Of a stretch of DNA of 64,000 bases, positions 24,871 through 38,400 are shown piece by piece. The notes beneath the pieces are model-generated. The model made no database searches. It was given only the letters and a program-made list of their open reading frames with translations, and was not told the origin of the DNA. Each line of letters opens with the position of its first letter. Within the stretch, counting starts at the first letter, position 1. The stretch is from assembly GCA_013399855.1 (NCBI GenBank), contig VXAY01004091.1:145375-209374 (forward strand), read 5' to 3'. Made by a program: the position numbers and the translations under genes. Source of the stretch: Oxyruncus cristatus (taxonomy: Eukaryota; Chordata; Aves; Passeriformes; Cotingidae).

Positions 24871-27800
24871 TAACTCTGTAGAGCAACTATTTTTTAAAAA
24901 TGGGAAGGGTTTCAATAGAATAAAAATAGTCCCAAGTGAGAAAAGAAAATAAATAGGTAACATTTTGATACAGAAATGAAAGAATAACCTAATAGAAATT
25001 ATCTTTTGGAGTCAGAAGTTGTCTTTGTCTCCAACAACTCTGCCACTCTGCTACGAAACAGGGAGCACACGTTCCCTCCACCTTTCCGTCCGCTCTGCAA
25101 TCAGCCAGGCCCTGTGGGGAGGGAGGGGGGCTCCCTACTGTATCTTCTTTCATCAACATGGCATCTCTCAAGGGGCCTGCACTGAATCTGTTAAGATTAG
25201 CTGTGTTCCACATTAGTGACAGGAGCTGCCTGTCTCTCTCAGGAGTACACCATGGCATGGTACTGCTTCCTGTTTGAGCAAAATCAAGGCTTTAATTGCA
25301 GGGAATTTTTTTTCATTACCTGTTAATTGATAAATCATGCTCGCAGGTCTGTGAAATGAGCCACATTGCGAGCAGTCTTCCAGGTTTCTCTTCCTTCTCT
25401 CCTAGAACCAGGACATATCTAACATTATGAGCAGAGCAGTGGTGGCAGGGAAAAGCCTCCATCTCACAGCATCCCCATGAACATTTCTTAAAGCAGGCAC
25501 AGCTGTCTTGGGAGCCTCTGTCTTCCTCTGCATGTAGGTACTCAAGTGATGGCACTTCAGCTGGGAGACTGCACCATTCCATTTCCATCCTGTGGTAACA
25601 GCAAAGGCAGGTTTTGCAGCCCTGCTTCCGAGGCTCATTCTCAGCTGTCTGGATTTTGAGCAGACCCCAGATTGCTGCAACTTGGCATGGACTTAGCTAG
25701 AGAGAGCAGCAGAACTGGAAGATGCAAAGGTGAATTTTAAGTCACCTTCATGCACCTGTGTGGGTACATGCAGCTGCGTGCACACACATGCACCTTCTTT
25801 TATGCATGTTAGCCATAGCTACGGATCAGGCCTTTGATCTAAAATCAACAACAAAAAATGAGTTGGACATTAAAGTCACCATCTTCAGGAGGCACATAAA
25901 ACATGCATTTTTTTAAGATCTCTTTTGTCATTTCTGTCCTTTTATTCTTGCTTCTATTGCAAGTAGCAAGAGGCCACCGTCTTGGGAGGAACAGTAAAAA
26001 TCCTGAGTATAGTGAAATAATTTAGCTGATAATTCCCCACTGTATAATTTTCTACGCTTCCTGCTAGCTGACCTTGTGGGCTCCTGTCAGGTTGCTAAGG
26101 GAAATCCAGCAGGACTCCTGCTCTGCTCCTCTACTTTTAAAAAAGTATTACAGGAAATGGAGGCATGTTTATGTCAGCTCAGTTATGTGTGTATTTGATC
26201 AAGTGGCATTCTCTAACCCTTTTCCTTACCTTTTATTTTTTTCTCTTTTTAAAACTGGGGTGATAGCTCTGTAGAGAGGAGTTTTTCCTAGCTAATCACT
26301 TGGCATTTTCAACATGAGAAGTATCACCAAAAAAGGTAGGGAGCGGGCATGTACGTGTGCAGGAAAGGTAAAGAGCATAACTGGGGTGTTTGAGGAAACT
26401 GGTGGAATTGTGTCCAAGACTGCCTTTGTCTGGTGTCTTTGTACAAAGGTAGGGCACTGTCTGCACTAAGCAACAGTAGTAATGAGGGACGGGAGCATTA
26501 AGGTTACCGCTGCCAGGTCATACCACCTTGGTAGTGCGAGCACAGCTGCTAAGACCTCCTAGACATTTGATGACTTGCGCACAAATGAGTCGTCGTTCCC
26601 ATTCCGGTTTTCAGCAGACAAATGTTCCTCACAAAAACACATCTGCCGTGGGTGGTGCTTTCACTGACTGTAGCACAGCAGTGAGGACACAGTCTGACTG
26701 CGCAGAAATAGCTCTAGGTAATACGGAGATGGCTCTGTACTGCATCTAGGTGGTCCCTCTCAGGACTGAGGAGGCTTGGATGGGAACCGTGGGCAGGAGG
26801 TAGCACTGCTGCCGCCTGTGCTGTGCCTGGTGTGCAGAGAAATTGAAAATGTTGCTCGCCAGGGCTATCAATCTGGCACCTTTGACATCCCTCAAAAATA
26901 AATGAATCCGGTGGAATGGATTTGGCTCATATTACAGTTTTTGCTGCCATGGTAGCTGTAAAAATAATACTTCAGAGCTAGGCTGTGGTGTGGTGCCATG
27001 ATGTGCTCAGGTTTGGAATTTTACATTCTGGGGGTTTAGCTAGATTCTTTCTATTTATTAGCATCCTCTAGGTTTTCCAACTTACAGTGGCAGAGTACCC
27101 TTCGGACCTGATGCCGGGCCAGAGAAACGAGACTCATCTGAGGAACCCAGATTGTCCCTGTGGCCTCTAACCATATTACAGGATCTTCAAGGTTACTCAT
27201 AAGGTGTTTTGGCATGGTAGGCATTGCAAGCAGGTGCAGCCGTTGCCTCCACTGTGATTTTCCCTGACCTAGCAAAGTTTCCCTCTGCAACTTGTACAGG
27301 AAATAACAAACCATTGATTGGTGTCTGACTTGTTTGTAGGTAATTGTAGGCCATTGATCTAAGCAAGCTGGAGCTGTGGCACTGTAAGCTGTGCAGCCCT
27401 CATTACCTCTGACCTGGTGACTGCAGCATCGAGTCATTGGAAAACTCATCCAGAAGAGAATTGTTCCTTACGTTTTTGTCTGCTGTAGAAAAAGCAAAGG
27501 TGAAATGGTCGTTTGTAAGTTTTAGTAGGCTGCATGTGATAACTTGCAGCCTGATGTATAAAAGCACACAGCATCCTTGAGACAAGCAAGATTCCTGTAT
27601 TGTCCTTCTCTTTACAGGAGAACTGTGTCAGCTGGCTTGCATTGTCTCAGCTGTCACAAGGAAAACACAGTCATATTTGTGATCAAATGTCACTAGGCTC
27701 TGGCACAGAGCTGGGAACATGACATTGCTTTGGATCATATCCTTTTAAAATTCAGCAATAGTAGCAAATTATGTCTGCTATGGATTAAACACAGGCATTT

Positions 27801-28288
27801 TTTGATCTACATTCAGTTGCATGCCCCAGAATTTTTATCAATACGTCTACGATTTATAGGCATTGATTTTGCAAGGCCTTTAACAGGAAAATAAAAAGGG
27901 TCCTCAAGGATCGAACTTGAAAACTATTGCTCTTGCAGCAATCTGGTACTTTATATTAGTGAAAGTGGCAAATCTTTGATCAAAATAGCCTAGAAAATAA
28001 TTTGTCGCAGAGATTATTTTGGGATGTTTGGTGCTTTTAATTAATGTTTTCCTTTGGAAAGAAGTAAACCCTTTAAGTAGTCGTGTAAGTTTTTTGTCAA
28101 TTTGTCTGGTGTGTTCATCCTCTGTACTTCCAGTCTCACAACCGCATACACAAACTAAAGTAGCCCTGTGTAAAGTATAGGCTTTTTCTCCCTTCAGTTT
28201 CTCTGCTCTTCTGCATTAAGAGCCTTGCAATCAGAAGAGAAAAAAACATAAAATATGTTTCTAAGGAAAAAACCTTCACTCATTTCTA

Positions 28289-28305
28289 TTTTTTTTTTTT
28301 TTTTT
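28289..28305 (+). repeat. Poly-T run
   Basis: About 17 consecutive T. Confidence 0.93.
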
Positions 28306-30261
28306 GCCTGGCACCTGCATTCATAAATAAAGGAAAATATTGTACCTGCCAGGAACTATTATACAAGGCACTTTCTTTCATGTCAAATTCCATTATTTTG
28401 AACAGGTTGTATAAGGGCATTCAGCCTGCTGCATTGGGATATTCAGGGTGCAATTTTTTTGGTTTATATTTGTGCCCAGTTTTGAATACATTTGATGTTA
28501 GCAGTGGATTTTTATGTTTGCTGCAGTATGATATTATACCACAGATGACAGGACAGCAGAAATTGCCGTGTAAGTCTAGCTGCTGGGCTGTCAGTCTCTG
28601 AGTTCAAAGACAGTAGATAAGGGCATTCAGATTATTTGGAACAGGATTTGCAGTGGCACCAAGTATAGGCAGTCCCATGAACACGACCTCTAACGGAACA
28701 GGTCAAGGAGGTGAATCCTGCCATCTGACACACTGCACTGGTGACCACTTTCTCTAAACAAAAATTACCAGTTTGTTCTGTCTGGTAACGGGCCAGAAGT
28801 ACCTCTGTGGACTACAAGAGATGCTGTTTCATATCCACAGAAATACTATACAAATTGTAATGCACTTTTCTATTCCTACACACTATTATGTGTATATTTT
28901 TCACTGACAGACAGGTGACTGGTTCAGATGGGCATAGACGGTGTAATTTATGCATCCATTTGGCGTGTGCGTGTTTCCAGATCGTGGCATTGTCTCCTCT
29001 TCTTGCTAGATAAGTTGAAACATTGACAGGCAGTGTGTTCACTTTTTCCTTTTATTACAGTAATTTATAAGATATTTTAGCTAACAGAAGAACGGCCCAA
29101 GGGGGCATTCTCATGTTAATTACCAAATGTGGGCTTGTCAAAATCAAATAGCTTCAGGAATAATGCAAGTAATACTGCATCATTATATTGTTTGGCCCTC
29201 AACCCCAATATTAGCTTTGAGAAGAAAGGGGGGGAAAAAAGCTTATTTGATAGGGTTCTTAAATTTAAAAAAAAAAACACCAAGTCTGACCCATCAGAGA
29301 TTGGAAGAAAAATGCATGGCAGAGCACGTAGTTTAGTACTGAAAGGAGTTCAAATAATGTAGTGAGCCTGTAATCTCTTTTTTTTAAATAATACTTAGCT
29401 AAAAACAAAAGAAATGTCACAATGTTGATGGCCAATTTCTGATACTTCTTATACAGATGAAAGAGGTTGCATCTGCTGTAATGTACCTTCAGAAAATTCT
29501 TCTTCCGACATTGTTGCATAGGGTGTACAGCTGTTCTCATTTCTCCCCAAGGAACACCCGTGGTAGCCACCCAATATCACTTCCTAACCAAAAACCACCC
29601 ATCCCTTTCAGGTAGTCCAAGCATCTGCCCACAACTGGGACCAAGAGAGGGGATATGTTCATAAATATATACACATAGACATTGACACTCATAGAAACAT
29701 TGCTGGTACGTACTCTCTCGTCATTTCTGACGCTGTCAGCATGACCAGTGGTGTTCCAACACTGTCATTAACTAGCTTTTACACTTTTTGAGTTCTGGTA
29801 ATGCGTCCTTGAGGGTTCGAGACAATCAGTCAATCTTGTTGTGCAATCTGCTGATACCTCACTGCTGTAAATGTGAGAGAGGTGGATAAGGGAGGGTTCC
29901 TTCCTGCTAGGCTGTTCTGCCATTCTTACATTACTATTTTTATTTCAATTAACTGATTTTGTGCTGCCATCATGTTTCATGGCATAGAAGTAGAATAGAC
30001 TTTCCTAAATCTTTAATGATGCCACATAAATCTTTCCCAGTTCCAGAATGTTACCCAGTCTGAGGCTTGTCCTGCAGACTGTTCTGCATGAGCCCCTCTA
30101 ATTGCCAATCAGCTTCTTGCAAAAGGCCATTGAACTCTTTTGGATAACAAAGTCTAAATCTACAAATCCCTCCGGGCGTTAGTATTCACCTGGTTGTGCC
30201 AGAATAGTGCTGGTGAGTTGAGCATTTCTGACCACAGTTGTCACTTTTTCTACAAAGAAAA

Positions 30262-30360
30262 ATGCTGTCTCTCAGCTCAAACCAGCCAGGGCTTTAAAAC
30301 TCAAAACCAACAAGTTGAATTTTACCCAGAAATCAGTAGACAGACACTGTAGTTCTTCAA
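30262..30360 (+). repeat. Ancient amniote interspersed repeat, copy 1
   Basis: The core 'agggctttaaaactcaaaac...gttgaattttacccagaaa' followed by 'cagtagacagacactgtag' follows the pattern of a repeat common in reptiles (gggctttaaaggtcaaaacc...cttgaattgcacccagaaac...ggcagccagtgcag). A second copy lies 2.2 kb downstream in the same orientation. By recall it resembles CR1/L3-related sequence, but I cannot name the family with certainty. Confidence 0.65.
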
Positions 30361-31530
30361 GGATTATAGTCTACAGTAGCTGCAGTTACTATGTGGTCCC
30401 TAAGTGAAAGCCCCATAGGGGCAAATATCTTAGCTCTGAAGGAAAAGGTAAATAGCACCTCGATCAGCTCATATGCTTGTGAAAATATAAGTCCTCCTGG
30501 TAAGCAAAAGTGGTGAGAAGAGTTCTTAGTAGTCACTATTACCTGAATAGATAATAAAAGATAATTATTCTCCAAATATGCAGGCTTAGAAGATAAGCCT
30601 TAATAATCATTTGGCCAATGTACTTCCACATATTTTTTCATATTACTTAAAAGTGCAGAATTATCATTGTTTATTTGGGTGGAGCTTTAACCTGGCGTCT
30701 CTCCCCCATTCATCATTACCCATGAGATACTTAGGTAGAAAACTTTTCCCAAGTCCAAATCAGAAGGGATGGAGGTTTACAGACCTGTCTACCCCGGTAC
30801 CAGGATATGCTGGATTCTTGTTGCTTTTCTTACATGTCTCCCTTCACATGTTTACAACACTGATGACAGAGCAGAAGCTTGCAGTGAAGGCCTTTGTGAC
30901 CTGTCAGGGCGGGGCAGGGAATCACCCAATGAATCCTTCCTCAATAATGTCCAGAACTGAAGGTAAATGTCAGAGGCGGCAAGTTTTAGAGACAAACTCC
31001 TCAATGACCATTTTTAGGTCATTGGTATCTTACACTGACAGAGCAGTTGTTCTCTATGTAGAAGGCACTTGGATTTGACTCTGAGGCTTTATTGTGTGTC
31101 TTGTCACTTCCAGAAATTTGGGAAACATCAGAGGCTGAAATTCAAGCAGAAAAGACTCATTATTCTTAGAAACTGTTACCCAAAACTTCATGGTGACTCT
31201 TGCAAATTGACTCTGACAGGTAGCTATCAAACACCACTATATATCCAGTAGAGCTTGCTCAGCCACAAGAAACCTATCTGGATCTGACTAGATCCTGAAA
31301 ATAATTCCTCACAGTCAGAAACACTTGACTCCATCACCTGAAGCAAACAACCTGGATTAACCAGCTTGTTAACCACCTGTTTTCTTTGACTCTTGCACAG
31401 TTACAGCAGATTTCAAATGCTCTTTTCCTTGTAATCAATACATTTAGAACTGGGCTTAATCCACTGGCATTTTAGCCATCATCCTTTCTGCTTCGTTAGT
31501 TCAAGGTCATCTAAATTGTACAGCATAGCT

Positions 31531-31612
31531 GATCCTGCCTTAAGGCAGGGGGATGCTCTAGATGACCTTTTAAGGTCCCTTCCAACTCTATTTTCAATGA
31601 TTTGATGATATG
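31531..31612 (+). repeat. CR1 LINE 3' end, short fragment, sense
   Basis: Only the last ~80 bp of a CR1 remain: 'aaggcagggggatg', 'ctagatgacctttt', 'aaggtcccttccaactct', then a decayed terminal repeat (tgatttgatgatatgat). This is consistent with a strongly 5'-truncated insertion. Confidence 0.88.
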
Positions 31613-32440
31613 ATCTGTCAAGACAAAATAGATGTGCAGGTACTTAAGGGTATTTAGGATATATCTTCATCACCAATATGGTTTGATACCTACGCAGTTT
31701 ACCTGCTTAGATCCATAGCAGTCAATTTTGACTTTTAAGAAATGCTTTTTAAATGCTGGTGGAAAATGTCTGTATGAGTCTCAGATCCTGGGGGAAAAAA
31801 AAAAAAAAGACAGGGATTGTTGGCATGTAACAAAGGAGCATCTCACATCTCCCACTCTATGTCTGCTGCTATCACACTGCACAGATGAAAAGCGTGGCTG
31901 GCTATACAAGGTGAACTACAGGCTATCAGGAACACATGCATTAGTGATGTCTAATAAGAATCTGTTGGTGTGGAAACTGGAGTAACACAGACTGGCTAAG
32001 ATGACTTTACTATTGCAGTAAGGTGACCTGTACACAAATCCTAGTCACTAGGTCAAGTCTCCTATTTATAACAGCCGTTCTTTATCAAATGTAGGCTTGA
32101 GGCTGAAGATTTCCAATATTTAAGGCCAAGCATATTTATCACAGACTCATTGTGTCCTTGAGCCTCTTTCTTAATTTATGCTGAGCAGTGTTCTCACCTG
32201 TAGTGATTACCAAAGGTAGCTTTGATGGAGACTGCAGGAGGGAAATGAAATCTCTGACAGGGTTTTCGTGCAGCCAGTTCATGGTGATGATGCAGTTGTG
32301 TAGAGTTGGCTGAAGTTAACAGGTCATATACAGACTTCTACAGTTAGCTTATGGAGAAGCTCCCTTGCTCTAAGGGATTTAAATGGGAACATTGTCAGGT
32401 TTACTGTTCCTATTGAGCTCAGTTTTCTTGGTGGCCTGGA

Positions 32441-32565
32441 AGTGGAGAGAAAGTCTCAAATGCAGCCCAACCCTAGGTCATTAGGGGCTTTAAAAGATTA
32501 CAGTCAAGATCTTGAATTGCATCTCATAATAAACAGCACATTAGAAGAACGTGTGGAGCTTACAA
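32441..32565 (+). repeat. Ancient amniote interspersed repeat, copy 2
   Basis: It shares with copy 1 the order 'gag-rich / gtctcaaatgcagc / ggggctttaaaa / cttgaattgcatct / aataaacagcacatt'. It is well diverged from copy 1, so both are old insertions rather than a recent local duplication. Confidence 0.68.
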
Positions 32566-34859
32566 TGGCTTTGTATAGTAAAACGCCAAACGCAATTTAA
32601 GTATACCACTTAGATGAAAATTTACTGTTTGGTTGAAGAAAAGCAAGGAAAGGTGAAGGCAGTGGAAGAAAACATGGATGCCTGTGTTCTCAGCCACTTA
32701 GAGGGCTGAGCTAGCTGAGACAGATACCTCCACTTTAAATTAATAGAGCAAATATGATCTTACATGAATCTATTTGATTATACCCAAAATATCCAACTGT
32801 CATTTATGAAGAGGCATATTTTATCAGCAGTTTCAGCAGCTAGCTTAGAGATTTGGGTGGGTTCAAAAAATGGATTCCATTTTACTAGCTGAAATGGTCT
32901 TTTGAAAATCAAAGCACATAAAAAGGGACAAGATGGAAAACCTCACATAACCATTTCTCATAGTTTCCATCTGTTGTATTGAAGACTTTCAGTGTCCATT
33001 GTTCTCAGACCAGAAGACTGAGCACCAACTTACTCGTGCCAGTTTACTCTTTCAGAATAAACAATGTAAGATTTAAAGATATTGAGTGTTTGCAACAAGT
33101 AATTGTATACATCTACAGGTGCAGCATTTTGATGCATTCACATACTACCACACTCTTGCAAAGTGGGGTGAAAAGTATGCTGAGAGAACAGGAGTGCAGC
33201 AATACATGAGATATTCATGTGCTCAAAAGTGCATGTGTGTGCAAAGGGAATTAACATTAATTTACTTCCTTACTGCACAATACCTTTGTGATTCCAGAAG
33301 ATACATATTTTGGCCTTCTATCATATTGAAGGTGTAGAATTGTTTGTCCACAAAATTGTTTTAAGTTGTAATTCTGGTTTGACCTGGGAGACCTTGTGCA
33401 GCCTTATTTCATGCAGCCCTTAAAATCAACTGTTTTTGTGACAAAGGGTAGTTGCTAAAAAGGATGTTGTGGCGTGAAAGGGGGGTATGTGGGCAGCTAC
33501 ATTTCTAGTTAGCCTTCAAGTCTCCTCCTTTTGGAGATCTGTGTTTTATTGACTCTGATTCATTTGTAGAAGAAAAATAAACAGAACTCCAGAACTTACA
33601 TCTTCTTTCAAAACAGGGTTGAAGGAATTGAACGGAGACTGACAGGAGCACTTAGCACTGTGGATATCTATATCCTGTCTTGCCAAAGGGTAAATAGAGG
33701 ACATTCATTTGTTCATCTGCTTCCAAATCTCCTCTCTTCCCCTCCTGAGCTGGGAGGGAAGAAAAAATAATTTGGAGGAGGGGGTTCTGAATACCTCATA
33801 TTCTCTTTTGCCTATTTCTAGCCGAGCCAGGCATGAACAATTAAATCTAGGGCTTCCCTGTGGTCTGTGAATAACACAGCACAATGCTAACCATCAGGGC
33901 ACAAAGGCAGACAACAAAAGGGGCTTTTTTATTTTTTGTTTACCCTTCAGGACACTGTTTACCTTATCACTGAAGGGGAAGTTATCATCTCATCCCTTTT
34001 GGAAATCATACTGGGTTGATTCTGTACCTCCAGGTATCGGACTGGCTAGTGATGAAGTGGGCATGTCAGCGGGGGGTTAGGGAAGTCATACTGGGAGCTG
34101 TTGCTCTCACTCTCCCATCTCACTCCCTGCGTCTTTCCCTCCGCCTCTTGCTCCTTCTCTGTCAAACCATTCTCTCTCTCGCTCTCTCTAAGCTGGAATG
34201 TTTTTTTTTTTCCTTCCCCCTCCCCTCTAAATTTACTTCACAGCAGATTGTCTTGTAGTAAATCACCAAAAACCCAAATAGCACTAAAGCATTCTGATAC
34301 AACATTAGCATTTGCTTAACAAGCACAAGATAAACATTAAACAAAGAACTGCATTTCTTTATTAGAGGCTGCAAGATACATAATCCATGAGCACAAGAAA
34401 CATGGGACCCAGTGGATATGCAGATGTGTGTTATTTCATTGGCGCTGGGCGGCCTTGTTAGAAAAGGTTTTCATCTGAAGGCTTGGGGGTGGATAGTTGA
34501 CTGTCCCTGGTGGGGCTGTAACTAGATACGGAGACTGTTGCAAGCTAGGCTGGGCTCCCTGGTGGATGCGCTGATTGGACAGCCCGAGGAAAACTTGGGA
34601 AGCATCAGGAAGTGAACTCAATCACCTTGGGGATGAGAGGGGAGAACCAGATGAAGGCATTTGACTTCTTTTGTAACTCCCACTAAGGACAGATTGCCAG
34701 TGCGATCCAGCCTCCATAACTGCAAATCAGGCCCTTTCCCCTATGCCGATTTCATTAGAATGGCCAGCATGGTGCAAAGAGGAGGGAGAAAAAAAAGGTT
34801 AGACACAGTAATTTTACAGGCAGGCGGGTACAAAAAAAATCTGCATAATTAAGCAGTCA

Positions 34860-35460
34860 AGGCTGCTAATAGGGGAGTTTATATGCTCTGGGACCAGGCA
34901 AGGGCAGCACATATGGATATAGCACTGGATATTAAATCTACGGCATGCAGACTTACTTCAGGGCCCTTAGAGAAAAGGCTAATTATAGAGAGAGGAATTG
35001 TGTTTACTGGTCTGTCTTGGGCAAAGATGTTGAGAGAAGTGCAACCAAGTTTTGCAGTTAGACATGAACAGTCTGTTAATAGAGATATCAAAAATATGTG
35101 CTTGTGGTTGCTTCACATCTAATCAACAGGAAATCACAGATTCCGAGACCCCCTTCTCCCAGTTAAATGAGGAGGGGAAAACACATACATATACATATTC
35201 CGGATGCAGGATGTGAATGTGTTCATTATTAAATTGCTGGAATTTAATCTGAACCAAGCTCTTTATCATCAATAAATTATATTTAGCAGTTTACCCTAGT
35301 TTAGCTGCTCCTGTTTAAAAATGTCAGTGCTTCTGGGTATAAGCTCCAAGTCAGCATTTAAATATAAATGGATAATATGAATGGAAGTTGCAACGGGCAG
35401 GACTGAGCAGTTAGAGAAAGGGTATGTTTATGTAACAAGTCCTGACGTGGTGGACATTAA
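34860..35460. promoter_or_regulatory. Candidate conserved noncoding stretch
   Basis: Non-repetitive sequence with several TAAT/ATTA cores (ggctaattatag, cattattaaattgctgg, gaatttaatct, caataaattatat) and balanced composition. No coding frame or repeat is recognised. Inferred only. Confidence 0.32.
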
Positions 35461-38400
35461 CATTTCATAATGCAGATCAAAGGTACAGAGAAGACCCAAG
35501 AGCCGTCAGTCAGAGGCCCCTAGCAACTGTCTCGTGTGCTCCATGAGATGTTTTCTCCAAATTAGAAATCCTTAGACTTTTCTTTATCCATATAGATAGA
35601 TAGAGATTTTTTTTTTTAATACTTTTAAAAGTGATTAGCCTTTTTCTAGCTCCCTGTCCACTCTCCAAGGAAAGAAGTGCCTCATTTTGCTGAAAGGAGA
35701 AGTCTGTCAAGGCATTATCATGAAAGGGTGCCTCATATCCATAACCAGTAGGAGAGACCAGTGCCCATGGCCTGTTTTGATCTAATATTTTGCTGCTTTA
35801 GCCTTTGTCTTTTTAGTGTTTTGATGGAACATACCAAGCTCTACTATCGTAGGTAGCCCTTTTCTGAAGTCCTGGAAAGCAGGAAGTTCAATCAGAAGTC
35901 TGCTGAGAGAGCCTCATTTGGCAGGATGTCAGAGTCACGTGTGAGATGCTGGGTATACATTGGGAATTCAGTGTGATCATGAGGCATTATGGAGCATACA
36001 GGAAGAAGCCCTCGGTTTGGTTTCCTTTGGTAGGGAACACAAAACCATCATTCAGGGAATTTACTGAAATTTTGTGTGAAGTCCAGTACAGCCCCACAAT
36101 AACATGCTGGTTATATTACAGAAATGTGCAAAAAGCAGCCCCTGCCCCAAATGCCTGCAAAGGCATTTTGAGTACTCATTTTGTAAAGGAAATAAAACTT
36201 CTCTGACTTGGTAAATAACTGTATGTTGGCCTTCTGACAGTGACTTCATAGCACAAGTCATAGAGCAGGTGAGCTCAAAGGATGTCAGCCAGGCTGACCA
36301 TGAAGAACATGCTCTATTTTGTTTGGTTTTCTTCCCCCAGACTGTCAAGAGAGGTATGGGGAGGAGTTCTGGGTTCACCTGGGATCAGCCAGGCTTCTCA
36401 GCACTGGCTGGGACTTGCAGCACATGGCAATAGAGTGACAGACCTTGGGGCCCCTGGGACAGCAGAGGTTTTCGCTTCGCCACAACTAACCCAAAGTGAT
36501 AAGTAACTAAGTGATATATATTTAGAACAATGTTGTTTGTGTTGCTCATAAGCTATAAAGTTCAGTGTACATATGAAGCCCTGTTTCTTCAGAGCCATGT
36601 TATGCAGCAGCCACATGGCCATTGTACATGTGTGTCCAGGTGTCAGGTCTTCCTTGTTTGTTCATATCACAGAAGGGGAGAGGGCTCAAAGAGAGCTGTG
36701 CTTCTACACTTTGTGAGAATGCAGTTTAGTGAAGGTCAGCAATCTGTACAATGTTCCCTGATGGGGAAAAAGTGTATACTGAGATTCAGCCCTTTCTAAA
36801 CATCACAGATTCTGTAGGAGAGAACAGAAAAATAGGACCTGGGAGAGACCTTCTGCATGTGTGTTCTTGGACACAGTCGATCAACTGGGAAACACAAAAC
36901 TGGGGAAAGCAACTATTTCTTGCTTTCTGGTGCATGCAGAATGGTTTGCTTGTTTTTAATCTTGGGTAACTTGTGTTCATCTTCTCCTTCTGTTCAACTG
37001 GGATGCTCTCACTGTATTACAGTTTCTTTTCTGTGCAGAACCATCTCACTTATCTGCCTTTACAATAGTTCCCTGCAGTTTTGTTTAGATCTGTAAATCT
37101 GACATGGAAACAAAAAATCATATGTGCGTATGTGTGCACACACTTTTTCACAGTTTACATGGCAGTTAAAAGGATTAATGAAAATCCTATTCCAGCAATT
37201 TTTTCCATATGTTGATGAGAAAATCTGCCTTAAAACACTTGCAGGGTGTCTATAATGATGGCATTAAAACTTCGGGATTGCCCCTTGTGAAAGACATTTT
37301 GGGGACAGTTGTGGTGTGAATAATACAAAATTTTGGAAGGCCTATTTCAAGAATAAGTTGCTATTGCCAAAAGACAGAATAACTTTTCACTGGTGAGGAG
37401 CAAGCAGATAACCTGTCAATAGTGATGATCTAATGGCAGTCTCCAGGCTGTTCTGTGTCATCAGCCAGCTGTCAATCCCACCAGCATGTCTCAAAAGCAC
37501 TAATTGTTGTGATAGTATCAGTGTGAAAGCTGCTAAGAAGAAAACATAGTCCCTTGGTGCTGCTTTGTAAAAGATAGGTTGAGGATCAAAGTTCAGCTTG
37601 CCTTGACTGGATTTCATTTTTGCGTGCATAGCTACCTGTTAACACATTACTAAGAACCTAATCGTAGCTGGCTGCAGCTGCAGTTGTTTTGGTGGTAAAA
37701 CACAACAATCAACTGACTGCAGTCTCCTTCAAAAAAAGTATTCACCAGCTTCGCCTAAAAGCACCTCCTCTTCTCCCCTGCAGCCCCATTAGGCTTGGAT
37801 CAGGGGAAAAATGCCTACTCCTCCTCATTCAGGTTGATATTGGAGACTTGTTCTGGCTATGGTTTCAGAAGTAATCCTGCTTAAGTAGCAGTTCAAGCAT
37901 CATTTCTATATGCAATTTGAAATGCATATCCATGTATCTTTTATTATACCTGTATCCATATTGCTGCTCTTCCAGCTTCTCTCTCTGCAGTGTACTTTAT
38001 TCACTGCTTGATTGTTAAGTCCTGTAAAAGAAAGTATTTCTTCTTCTCTTTTGATTAAGATCTTCAAAGACTGAAATAATATCTGTGTTAAGATAGAGTC
38101 TAATATAACACGGGCATTAGAGGAGATATATAATTATAACTAGCAGACACCTGTCAGTAATGTTCTCTCAGTATTCCTCCACTGTTATTTTTGGCTCCTT
38201 TTTGCTCCGTTAATCCACCCATTCCCGTCTCTAAATCCCACTGCTTTTTCTTTCTCATCATCTCAAAGATCTCTCCATTTCTTTCCACCTCTATAGCCAG
38301 TTCTCTTATTAGAAACCAAGTTATATTTCACTTTAACCACGTTGTTTTCCCTCAGACTAGACAAGTGCAGGCACCAAGCTGGTTTTGGATACTGACTTAA

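Larger units (their letters stand above)
21061..30261 (+). other. Intronic sequence without identified gene
   Basis: Holds the CR1 at 24.1 kb, a doubtful CR1 tip at 22.99 kb and the T-rich and TA/CA repeats. The 132-codon antisense frame at 27051-27449 was examined and resembles no known protein family. Confidence 0.55.

Noticed and set aside
27051..27449. 132-codon antisense open frame
   Set aside because: Well mixed but unrecognisable, not bounded by splice sites, in repeat-poor intron.
30611..31078. 155-codon open frame on the + strand
   Set aside because: It is the longest open frame in the window, but it matches no family and has no splice or promoter context; consistent with chance in long noncoding sequence.
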